Below are positions 1 to 5,247 of a stretch of DNA of 5,897 nucleotides, piece by piece. The first letter of the stretch is position 1; each line of letters starts with the position of its first letter. This stretch comes from Opitutaceae bacterium (GTDB lineage Bacteria > Verrucomicrobiota > Verrucomicrobiia > Opitutales > Opitutaceae): assembly GCA_005787865.1 (NCBI GenBank), contig SXZN01000141.1:1-5897 (forward strand), given 5' to 3'. The translations under genes were made by a program, and so were the position numbers. A model generated the notes under the pieces. It was not told the DNA's origin. It did no database searches and saw only the letters and a list, made by a program, of their open reading frames with translations.

Positions 1-117
1 CATAATGTGCTTACAAAATCGATGGGCTCCAAAAACCATATTGCCGTTGTGCATGCCACTTTGAACGGACTGCGCCAACTCCGGCTAGAAGAAGATTTCA
101 AAGCCCTCCGCGCTTAA
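1..117 (+). CDS. rpsE: 30S ribosomal protein S5, C-terminal end (partial)
   Basis: The first 38 codons of the window are open in frame 1 and end in TAA at 115-117. They encode the C-terminal end of ribosomal protein S5, a small-subunit protein that helps maintain decoding accuracy. The run NVLTKSMGSKN followed by VVHATLNGLRQLR matches the conserved S5 C-terminal segment (family pattern DVLxKSxGSxNxxNVVxATxxGL). The start and the N-terminal RNA-binding domain lie upstream of the window. The next gene is rplO, 68 bases downstream; in many bacteria rpmD (L30) lies between them, but here the gap is too short for it. The identification is firm despite the short length, because both motif and gene order agree. 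Confidence 0.93.
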   Translation, partial: HNVLTKSMGSKNHIAVVHATLNGLRQLRLEEDFKALRA

Positions 118-137
118 TTTAATTAATCAAACTCCGA

Positions 138-163
138 GTCGCCTCTCATCCCTGAGGGGCGGC
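138..163 (+). promoter_or_regulatory. Strong hairpin between rpsE and rplO
   Basis: Bases 138-148 (GTCGCCTCTCA) pair with 153-163 (TGAGGGGCGGC) to form an 11-bp stem with two G-U wobbles and a TCCC loop. No T-tract follows, so it is not a standard intrinsic terminator. It lies 22 bases before the rplO start and about 20 bases after the rpsE stop. It may be an mRNA processing site, a stabilising structure or a protein-binding element; which of these is inference. Confidence 0.55.
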
Positions 164-172
164 GCACTAATC

Positions 173-176
173 AGGA
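173..176 (+). promoter_or_regulatory. Shine-Dalgarno site of rplO
   Basis: AGGA ends nine bases before the ATG at 186, which supports that start. It is the only convincing Shine-Dalgarno motif upstream of any start in the window. Confidence 0.5.
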
Positions 177-185
177 ATATCTATC

Positions 186-632
186 ATGCGTCTTCACGAA
201 CTAAAAAATGTCCCCGGTGCCGTACACCGTAAGAAACGCGTTGGCTGCGGCGAAGGTGGCGGTCACGGTAAAACCTCCACGCGCGGTGGTAAGGGCCAGA
301 GCGCTCGTTCCGGCAGTTCTATCCGTCCAGGTTTTGAGGGCGGCCAGATGCCCCTTTACCGTAAATTGCCTCATCGCGGATTCAATAACTACGAATTTCG
401 TACCAGCTATGCGGTTGTTAATGTCGGCGATCTCGCACGACTTGATGCCGCAATCTCTGAAGTGAATGCAGAAGTATTGGCGCAAGCTGGCCTCGTGCGC
501 AGGGGCATCAAGACGCTTAAGATTCTCGGCGATGGTGAAATCACCCGCGCCCTCAAGGTGACTGCGCAGAAATTTACAGGCTCGGCTAAAGCTAAACTCG
601 AAAAAGCTGGCGGCCAGGCTATCACGACCTGA
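186..632 (+). CDS. rplO: 50S ribosomal protein L15
   Basis: This encodes ribosomal protein L15, a 23S rRNA-binding protein needed late in large-subunit assembly. The product has 148 residues, close to the usual 144-150. The N-terminal part carries the family's Gly/Arg/Lys-rich extended arm, with GKTSTRGGKGQSARSG at about residues 28-43, then the conserved FEGGQMPLYRKLPHRGFNN block at about 50-68. A globular C-terminal domain follows, with the VNVGDLARLD and IKTLKILGDGE segments (residues about 78-122). The start has an AGGA motif at 173-176 and gives the expected MRLHELK N terminus. Its place between rpsE and secY is the standard spc-operon order, apart from the missing rpmD. The gap to secY is 59 bases. 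Nothing in the protein looks damaged. Confidence 0.97.
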   Translation: MRLHELKNVPGAVHRKKRVGCGEGGGHGKTSTRGGKGQSARSGSSIRPGFEGGQMPLYRKLPHRGFNNYEFRTSYAVVNVGDLARLDAAISEVNAEVLAQAGLVRRGIKTLKILGDGEITRALKVTAQKFTGSAKAKLEKAGGQAITT

Positions 633-691
633 GTGGGGCCGTGTTAGCCATCACTCGCTTCTTGAGTAACTTTACTTCCTGATTCTCCAAA

Positions 692-1240
692 ATGTTCTCT
701 GCCTTCACGAACTCCCTGAAGATTCCTGAGCTTCGCTCGCGGATCCTTTATACGCTTGGGCTGCTTTTTGTGGCACGTGTTGGTGCGCACATTCCGCTCC
801 CTGGCATCGATCCGAAGCCGTTGCAGGCATTTTTTGCTGATCAAACGGCCAATGGTGGCGGTGCTCTTGTCGGTCTGTATAACATGTTTACTGGTGGGGC
901 TCTGGTGAAGGGAGCCGTCTGCGCTCTTGGCATCATGCCCTACATCAGCGCTTCCATTATCTTCCAGCTTTTGACCGCGGTAGTGCCAAAGCTCAGTCGC
1001 TTACAGCAAGAGGGAGATGTTGGCCGCCAAAAACTCACGCAGTATACGCGTTATGCGACCGTCATTATTTGCTTAGTACAAGGAGTCCTTTTGATTTTAG
1101 CTCTCGAAAATCCTGCCCGGCTCTTTTCTGGCTTTGATGTCAACCAGTACGGACAGATTGTCATCGTGAGCAAATTTTGGTTCATGGTGCAGTCGACCAT
1201 TTTCATGACGGCCGGCACCATGTTACTCATGTGGCGGTGA
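692..1240 (+). CDS. secY: Protein translocase subunit SecY, N-terminal part (frameshifted)
   Basis: This frame encodes the first 181 residues of SecY, the channel subunit of the SecYEG translocon in the inner membrane, followed by one out-of-frame codon and TGA at 1238-1240. Visible parts are TM1 (about residues 18-37), the plug region with GLYNMFTGGAL (61-71), TM2 (76-98, with the conserved GIMPYISASII), TM3 (121-139) and TM4 (161-181). The conserved family motif MWLGEQIT is broken after MW: one C at 1235 stands where a whole Leu codon is expected, and homology resumes at 1236 in another frame. Two bases appear lost. SecY is essential and this fragment could not form a channel, so a sequencing or assembly error is the likeliest cause. 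No Shine-Dalgarno motif precedes the ATG; the conserved position next to TM1 supports this start. Confidence 0.9.
   Translation: MFSAFTNSLKIPELRSRILYTLGLLFVARVGAHIPLPGIDPKPLQAFFADQTANGGGALVGLYNMFTGGALVKGAVCALGIMPYISASIIFQLLTAVVPKLSRLQQEGDVGRQKLTQYTRYATVIICLVQGVLLILALENPARLFSGFDVNQYGQIVIVSKFWFMVQSTIFMTAGTMLLMWR
1232..1240 (+). other. secY: Frameshift site within secY
   Basis: The codon TGG (1232-1234) is followed by a lone C (1235), and GGT GAG CAG then continues the SecY motif in frame 3 of the window. Left unshifted, the frame reads CGG and stops at TGA. A two-base deletion in a Leu codon explains this best. A +1 recoding event at CGG-TGA would also rejoin the frames, giving MWREQIT with one residue fewer, but no upstream stimulatory SD-like motif or slippery run is seen. 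Confidence 0.8.
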
Positions 1241-2189
1241 GCAGATCACCCAGCGCGGCATCGGCAACGGTGTATCACTGCTCATTACTGTCGGCATTTT
1301 GGCCGATATCCCGGGAGCTGCGATGGCCACCTACCAGTTGTTTTTTGCCCCGATCGGCGTTGCCAAGCTTGGCTTGCCGCAGGCCACCATGATGATCGCT
1401 CTTTTTATTATTGTGACGATGGGCATCATCGCCGTTACCCAAGGCCAGCGAAAAATCCCCGTGCAATACGCCAAGCGTGTAGTCGGGCAGAAGGTGTACG
1501 GCGGGCAGAGTTCGTTCCTCCCGCTTAAGGTCAATTACTCGGGTGTCATGCCGGTTATCTTCGCTAGCGCAATTCTACTCTTCCCACAGCAGATTCTTTC
1601 CCAACTTGGAGCCGCCTTTGCGCTACCCTTCCTCGTCGAATTTTCCAATAATCTGCTCCAAGGCCACTGGATGTATTATACATTCACAGCAGCACTCATT
1701 CTTTTCTTCAGTTATTTTTGGGTCTCGGTTATGTTCAAGCCGATCCAGATTGCCGATGACCTCAAGAAATACGGTGGCTATATTCCTGGCGTGCGTCCAG
1801 GCGAGCCGACAGCTAGCTTTCTCGACTTCATCATGACCCGCCTTACTTTGGCTGGGGCAGTTTTCTTAACCATTATTTCCATTCTACCCGACTTACTGCT
1901 ATTCCAATTATCGGTACCGCCCCGCGTTGCTTATTTCTTTGGTGGTACGGGTATGCTGATCACCGTTGGCGTGATTCTGGATACGATGCGGCAAATCGAA
2001 ACTTTTCTCCTGCAGCGTCACTACGATGGATTCCTGAAGAAGGGGCGCATTCGAGGTCGCACTACTTCAGCGAATGTTGCGATAGGTGAAGCGGCCAGTG
2101 ACAAATCGGTTATGCAACTGACTGCCGTTATGGTTATTATACTTTTAGTTGGCCTGACCGCATGGGCCGTCCGCCACTTTGCTCTTTAA
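1236..2189 (+). CDS. secY: Protein translocase subunit SecY, C-terminal part (frameshifted)
   Basis: This frame carries the remaining 317 residues of SecY, from GEQITQRGIGNG to TAA at 2187-2189. With the two lost bases restored, the protein would be about 499 residues, against 443 in E. coli. TM5 and TM6 come first, then the cytosolic loop KIPVQYAKRVVGQKVYGG. TM7 and TM8 follow, then the second cytosolic loop with the conserved GVRPGEPTASFLDFIMTRLT, whose Arg contacts SecA in known structures, and then TM9 and TM10. About 42 residues extend past the usual end, including a further hydrophobic stretch (roughly residues 476-493) that looks like an eleventh membrane segment. A TTG at 1299 is the first start-like codon in this frame, but no true start is expected here because homology runs unbroken from 1236. 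The next gene begins 12 bases after the stop. Confidence 0.9.
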   Translation, partial: GEQITQRGIGNGVSLLITVGILADIPGAAMATYQLFFAPIGVAKLGLPQATMMIALFIIVTMGIIAVTQGQRKIPVQYAKRVVGQKVYGGQSSFLPLKVNYSGVMPVIFASAILLFPQQILSQLGAAFALPFLVEFSNNLLQGHWMYYTFTAALILFFSYFWVSVMFKPIQIADDLKKYGGYIPGVRPGEPTASFLDFIMTRLTLAGAVFLTIISILPDLLLFQLSVPPRVAYFFGGTGMLITVGVILDTMRQIETFLLQRHYDGFLKKGRIRGRTTSANVAIGEAASDKSVMQLTAVMVIILLVGLTAWAVRHFAL

Positions 2190-2201
2190 TACTTTACTTC
2201 G

Positions 2202-2669
2202 GTGAACAGGGCTGAACACTCCAGCCCCTTTTCCAATTTCGCTTCGGCGAAATCGAAGGTCATTCTCCTCGGTCCATCTGGCTCGCATTTTGCGGGTTTG
2301 ATTCTCCAAGGCCGTTCTTTGAATCTTGAGCACGTCTCTCCTGCGTTTTTTGTGCAACAGGAGATTTCGCGACGCACGTCACTGGGCCAACAAGCCCAAT
2401 TGGCGATCACGCGCGGCTTTGCCGTGCCTGACCAAATTCATCTCGCAGTAATGCGTAAGTGGTTTTGGGCGCGCAAACCCGATGCGGGATTTCTTCTCGA
2501 AGATTTTCCGGCTACGCTGCTCCAAGCGTTGGTGTTCGACGAGTGGCTCGAAGCACGCGGTGAGATCATCACTTGCGGCTACGCGCCAGATCCGCTTTCA
2601 GCGGAACCCGTTGTCACCCACTACCGCACTTACGGGCTTCTGTTAGAAGCCATTCCCGCTGCTGCTTAA
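2202..2669 (+). CDS. Adenylate-kinase-like protein, probable inactive pseudoenzyme
   Basis: The 155-residue product aligns without gaps to adenylate kinase over residues 19-115, and the gene sits in the adk position between secY and map. KVILLGPSG (19-27) matches the first beta strand and P-loop start, SLGQQAQLAITRGFAVPDQI (60-79) matches the AMP-binding helices, and GFLLEDFPATLLQA (96-109) matches GFLLDGFPRTxxQA. The catalytic parts are lost. The P-loop GxPGxGKGT reads GPSGSHFAG, with Phe30 replacing the essential Lys; TGD reads PAF (47-49); and the Arg of GFPRT is Ala104. The LID domain is absent, leaving a short tail that resembles the final helix (VVTHYRTYGLLLEAI). The family norm is about 214 residues. 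Start: GTG at 2202 is the only standard start codon before the first strand; it has no SD and may rely on coupling to secY. The stop overlaps the map start. ATP/AMP phosphotransfer is not expected; the role is unknown. Confidence 0.8.
   Translation: MNRAEHSSPFSNFASAKSKVILLGPSGSHFAGLILQGRSLNLEHVSPAFFVQQEISRRTSLGQQAQLAITRGFAVPDQIHLAVMRKWFWARKPDAGFLLEDFPATLLQALVFDEWLEARGEIITCGYAPDPLSAEPVVTHYRTYGLLLEAIPAAA
2209..2232 (+). terminator. Terminator-like hairpin after secY
   Basis: GGGCTG (2209-2214) pairs with CAGCCC (2222-2227) around a 7-base loop and is followed by CTTTTCC. The stem is only 6 bp and the T-run is four bases, so it would be a weak terminator or attenuator. It overlaps the first codons of the adenylate-kinase-like gene if that starts at 2202. 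Confidence 0.3.
2236..2253 (+). promoter_or_regulatory. C(UUCG)G tetraloop hairpin
   Basis: ATTTCGC (2236-2242) and GCGAAAT (2247-2253) form a perfect 7-bp stem closing a TTCG loop. C(UUCG)G is known as an unusually stable RNA tetraloop. It lies just before the codons of the first beta strand of the adenylate-kinase-like protein, and 8 bases after the preceding hairpin at 2209-2227. Its function, if any, could be transcript stability or control of translation start; that is inference. Confidence 0.45.
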
Positions 2670-3442
2670 TGATTCCGATAAAAAATACGGAAGCCATCAA
2701 GCGGATGCGCGAATCCTGCCTCATCGCCGCGACGGTTCTCGCCCGGCTGAAGGAGCAGGTCCGTCCCGGTATCACGACTTACGACTTGGATCAAATCGGC
2801 CGCGATCTCATTGCCTCGTTTGGCGCTCGCAGCGCCTGCTATGGCTACCAGTTGCACGCTCAGCGCTATCCAGCCTACACTTGCCTCTCAGTTAATGAAG
2901 AGGTGGTTCATGGCATCGGGTCCCTGAAGCGCATCCTGTGTGACGGTGATATTATTTCGCTCGACGTCGTTATTGAGTATAACGGCTACATCGGCGATAA
3001 TGCTATTACAGTCCCAGTCGGCGCCATTGCGCCCCAGACCGCTAAATTGCTGGAAATCACTGAATCTGCTTTGCGTATCGGTATCCAGCAAGCGCTACCC
3101 GGTAATCGAATCGGTGATATCTCTAATGCCATCCAGACCTTTGTTGAATCTCACGGTTTCAGCGTAGTGCGAGATATGGTCGGTCATGGGGTCGGTTGTG
3201 CGATGCACGAGGAGCCACAAATCCCCAATTTTGGCCGGCGAAATACCGGCGATAAAATTAAAGCCGGGATGACGCTAGCGATCGAACCGATGGTTAATTT
3301 CGGCCGCTTCGAGGTAAAGACCTTATCTGATGGTTGGACGATCGTCACCCGTGACGGTTCGCCATCCGCTCATTTCGAACACACCGTGCTGACAACTGAT
3401 TCTGTTCCAGAGATTCTCACTATTCTTCCCACTCCTTTTTAG
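2669..3442 (+). CDS. map: Type I methionine aminopeptidase
   Basis: This encodes methionine aminopeptidase, the cytosolic metalloenzyme that removes the initiator Met from new proteins after deformylation. The product has 257 residues, close to E. coli MetAP (264), with no N-terminal zinc-finger extension. All active-site residues are present: His81 (VVHGIG), Asp99 (SLDV), Asp110 (IGDN), His173 (VGHGVG), Glu206 (AIEPM) and Glu237 (HFEHT). These match E. coli His79, Asp97, Asp108, His171, Glu204 and Glu235 at a constant offset of two. The ATG at 2669 overlaps the preceding TAA (TAATG), which points to translational coupling. It gives the family-typical N terminus MIPIKNTEAIKRMRESC. The same frame is open upstream to an ATG at 2573, but that adds 32 unrelated residues overlapping the previous gene. 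MetAP is commonly encoded near secY and adk. Confidence 0.96.
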   Translation: MIPIKNTEAIKRMRESCLIAATVLARLKEQVRPGITTYDLDQIGRDLIASFGARSACYGYQLHAQRYPAYTCLSVNEEVVHGIGSLKRILCDGDIISLDVVIEYNGYIGDNAITVPVGAIAPQTAKLLEITESALRIGIQQALPGNRIGDISNAIQTFVESHGFSVVRDMVGHGVGCAMHEEPQIPNFGRRNTGDKIKAGMTLAIEPMVNFGRFEVKTLSDGWTIVTRDGSPSAHFEHTVLTTDSVPEILTILPTPF

Positions 3443-3463
3443 TTTATTCCTTTTTTCACTCTC

Positions 3464-3484
3464 AACTCCTAACTCTTAACTAAA
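3464..3484 (+). repeat. Three-unit heptad repeat in the rpsM leader
   Basis: AACTCCT, AACTCTT and AACTAAA follow one another directly at 3464-3484, ending 6 bases before the rpsM ATG. They lie in a pyrimidine-rich 48-base gap (3443-3490) that includes a T6 run at 3451-3456. No GC-rich stem and no Shine-Dalgarno motif are present in this gap. The repeat may be chance in low-complexity sequence. Confidence 0.35.
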
Positions 3485-3490
3485 ACATCT

Positions 3491-3880
3491 ATGCCTCGTC
3501 TCCTCGGCGTCGAACTCCCCGCCAAAAAGAAAGTCGGCTTTTCCCTCCGCTATATCTATGGCATTGGTCCCGCTCGGGCCGATCTCATCATTGAGGCCGC
3601 CGGCCTTGATGCCAACATGCGCGCCTCGGATCTTTCCGAGGAGCAGCTGAATAAAATCCTCCATATTATCACTGATAATAAATGGGTGGTGGAGGGTGAT
3701 TTGCGCCGCGATATCGCGGGCAATTTGAAGCGCCTTCAGGCCATCAATTGCTATCGAGGCATTCGTCACCGTCGGAGCCTGCCGGTACGTGGTCAACGTA
3801 CCAGCACCAATGCTCGTACCCGCAAGGGCCCGCGCAAGACCGTTGGGGTTACTAAGGTCAAGGAAGTCTCTAAATCTTAA
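3491..3880 (+). CDS. rpsM: 30S ribosomal protein S13
   Basis: This encodes ribosomal protein S13, a 30S head protein that contacts 16S rRNA, the P-site tRNA through its C-terminal tail, and L5 across the subunit bridge. The product has 129 residues, slightly longer than E. coli (118) because of a tail after the usual end. Visible motifs are the N-terminal MPRLLGVELP, the helix-hairpin region IYGIGPARADLI (about residues 22-33), and the conserved block GDLRRDIAGNLKRL (about 74-87) leading into CYRGIRHRRSLPVRGQRT and NARTRKGPRKT. The usual RGLP reads RSLP, a mild change. There is no SD; the ATG at 3491 follows TAAAACATCT. Genes infA and rpmJ, which often sit between map or secY and rpsM, are absent. 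It is the first gene of the alpha-operon part of the region. Confidence 0.97.
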   Translation: MPRLLGVELPAKKKVGFSLRYIYGIGPARADLIIEAAGLDANMRASDLSEEQLNKILHIITDNKWVVEGDLRRDIAGNLKRLQAINCYRGIRHRRSLPVRGQRTSTNARTRKGPRKTVGVTKVKEVSKS

Positions 3881-3891
3881 AAATTATCTCC

Positions 3892-4506
3892 ATGTCCGAA
3901 GAGAAATCTGTGCCCAAGAAGGAAAAGCTGCCTAAGAAAGCCGCCGCTGCTGCCGTCGACGCCGCCCTCGCGGCTTCTGCTGCTCCTGCCGGCAATCGTC
4001 CTGAAGCGCCTGCCAAGGGCGGTAAGGAAAAGGCCCCTAAGGCCGACGCCGTCGCGCCTGTTGAATTAGTCGGTGGCGTACCCAAGTCCGTCACGGCTGA
4101 GGATCTCCTCAAGGAGGAGCTATCCTCTGTAAAGGTCCGCAAGGCCAAGGGGTCTAAAAACATCACCTCAGGCATCGCAAATATTGCAGCCACGTTCAAT
4201 AATACCATTGTATCTATCACGGATGGTAAGGGTAACGTCATCTCATGGTCGAGCGCTGGCAAATGCAACTTCCGCGGCTCGCGTAAATCGACTGCCTACG
4301 CTGCTCAGGTTGTGGCTCAGGATGCCGCCCGCAATGCCATGGCTCACGGCCTTAAAGAGGTCCAAATTCGAGTAAGTGGCCCTGGTCTTGGTCGTGACTC
4401 GGCTATTCGCGGTCTTCAGGCGATCGGTCTAGAAATCTCGTCGATCATCGACGTAACCCCGGTGCCGCATAATGGCTGCCGTCCCCGTAAACGTCGTCGC
4501 GTCTAA
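3892..4506 (+). CDS. rpsK: 30S ribosomal protein S11 with long N-terminal extension
   Basis: This encodes ribosomal protein S11, a 30S platform protein near the E site and the anti-SD end of 16S rRNA. The product has 204 residues, against about 129 in most bacteria. The S11 core runs from about residue 85 to the end: GIANIAATFNNTIVSITD, FRGSRKSTAYAAQ, SGPGLGRDSAIR and the C-terminal VTPVPHNGCRPRKRRRV are all conserved. The first 75 residues or so are an added segment rich in Ala, Lys and Pro, with low complexity (KKAAAAAVDAALAAS at about 15-29). It is likely disordered and positively charged in part. The ATG at 3892 is 11 bases after the rpsM stop, with no SD. No ATG, GTG or TTG near residues 68-85 would restore a normal-length S11, so the extension appears to be truly translated. 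Confidence 0.95.
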   Translation: MSEEKSVPKKEKLPKKAAAAAVDAALAASAAPAGNRPEAPAKGGKEKAPKADAVAPVELVGGVPKSVTAEDLLKEELSSVKVRKAKGSKNITSGIANIAATFNNTIVSITDGKGNVISWSSAGKCNFRGSRKSTAYAAQVVAQDAARNAMAHGLKEVQIRVSGPGLGRDSAIRGLQAIGLEISSIIDVTPVPHNGCRPRKRRRV

Positions 4507-4538
4507 TCTGCCCTTTAACCCGCTAACTATTTTTTACC

Positions 4539-5150
4539 ATGGCTCGCTACACAGGACCATCCACTCGCATCAGCCGTCGTTTCGGCCAATATATCATTGG
4601 CTCGGCCAAGGTGCTCGAACGCCGCAATTTCCCGCCTGGGCAACACGGCCCAAAATCACGGCGTAAGCTTTCCGAATATGCGGTTGGCCTCGCTGAAAAG
4701 CAGAAGCTCCGTTTCATATACGGACTTTTGGAACGCCAGTTCCGTCGTACCTTTGCCATTGCCAAGAAGGAACGTGGCGTTACCGGCGAACGCTTTCTCC
4801 AACTGCTTGAGACCCGTCTTGACAGCGTGGTTTACTTGCTGGGTTTTGCTAAGAGCCGTGCGGCGGCTCGCCAGTTGGTCAATCACGGCCATGTGCGCGT
4901 TAACGGCCGAAAAGTTGATATCGCCAGCTATTCAGTTTTGCAGGGCGATGAGGTGGAAATGAAGGCAGTTAATTCCTCTCGGCAACTTGCCACTCGCGCG
5001 ATCGAAGAAAATCGTGCGCGGGTTGTGCCGGCTTGGTTGACGCGTAACGACGAGGCCCTCAAGGGCGCGGTCACGCGCTTGCCTACTCGTGACGAGATGG
5101 AGCCCTCGATCAACGAACAGCTCATCGTCGAATACTATTCCCGCTTCTGA
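4539..5150 (+). CDS. rpsD: 30S ribosomal protein S4
   Basis: This encodes ribosomal protein S4, a primary 16S rRNA-binding protein that starts assembly of the 5' domain; in E. coli it also represses its own operon. The product has 203 residues, typical for the family. It opens with MARYTGPSTRISRRFG, contains PPGQHGPKSRRKLSEYAVGLAEKQKLRFIYG (about residues 32-62), has the S4 RNA-binding domain at about 93-155 (ETRLDSVVYLLGFAKSRAAA, then RQLVNHGHVRVNGRKVDIAS), and ends in INEQLIVEYYSRF. The zinc-binding cysteines seen in some S4 proteins are absent, so this is the Zn-independent form. The ATG at 4539 lies 32 bases after the rpsK stop, with no SD but a TATTTTTTACC tract just before it. The position between rpsK and rpoA matches the enteric alpha operon and supports possible autoregulation, although no S4 target is recognisable. 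Confidence 0.97.
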   Translation: MARYTGPSTRISRRFGQYIIGSAKVLERRNFPPGQHGPKSRRKLSEYAVGLAEKQKLRFIYGLLERQFRRTFAIAKKERGVTGERFLQLLETRLDSVVYLLGFAKSRAAARQLVNHGHVRVNGRKVDIASYSVLQGDEVEMKAVNSSRQLATRAIEENRARVVPAWLTRNDEALKGAVTRLPTRDEMEPSINEQLIVEYYSRF

Positions 5151-5168
5151 GCCTGCTCGGCTCATTTT
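5148..5168 (+). terminator. Terminator-like hairpin overlapping the rpsD stop
   Basis: TGAGCC (5148-5153, including the stop codon) pairs with GGCTCA (5159-5164) around a 5-base loop, followed directly by TTTT (5165-5168). A smaller stem, AGCTC/GAGCT, follows at 5174-5186. The short stem and short T-run suggest partial termination or attenuation before rpoA at most. The remaining sequence to 5247 is pyrimidine-rich; no convincing promoter was found in it. Confidence 0.4.
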
Positions 5169-5247
5169 GCCAAAGCTCTGCGAGCTGCGGCAGATCTCTT
5201 ATCCTTCACTCATCCAGTTCCAGTCCCACTCAACTATCATTCCTGCC

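Noticed and set aside
201..485. Open frame of 94 codons on the minus strand.
   Set aside because: It lies wholly antisense to rplO, which is unambiguous, and has no recognisable features.
631..656. Imperfect stem around the rplO stop: GAGTG/CACTC with an inner GGC/GCC.
   Set aside because: It has only eight base pairs interrupted by unpaired bases and no T-tract, and competing pairings exist (CACTC with GAGT at 664-667). It could easily be chance.
2573..2668. Longer upstream start for map.
   Set aside because: The extra 32 residues overlap the kinase-like gene, are unlike MetAP N termini, and the TAATG start at 2669 fits the family.
3451..3456. T6 run after map, as a possible terminator.
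   Set aside because: No GC-rich stem precedes it, and the next gene starts 35 bases later in the same operon.
4111..4119. Perfect SD-like AAGGAGGAG inside rpsK, near the junction between extension and S11 core.
   Set aside because: It reads as the codons Lys-Glu-Glu, and no in-frame ATG, GTG or TTG follows at a suitable distance, so an internal start for a short S11 is not supported.
3870..4268. Open frame of 132 codons on the minus strand.
   Set aside because: It is antisense to the Ala-rich S11 extension, whose GC-rich codons suppress stops on the other strand; it shows no family features.
5167..5202. Possible rpoA promoter (TTGCCA with a downstream TCTTAT).
   Set aside because: The spacing is about 24 bases, outside the sigma-70 range, and the -10 match is poor.
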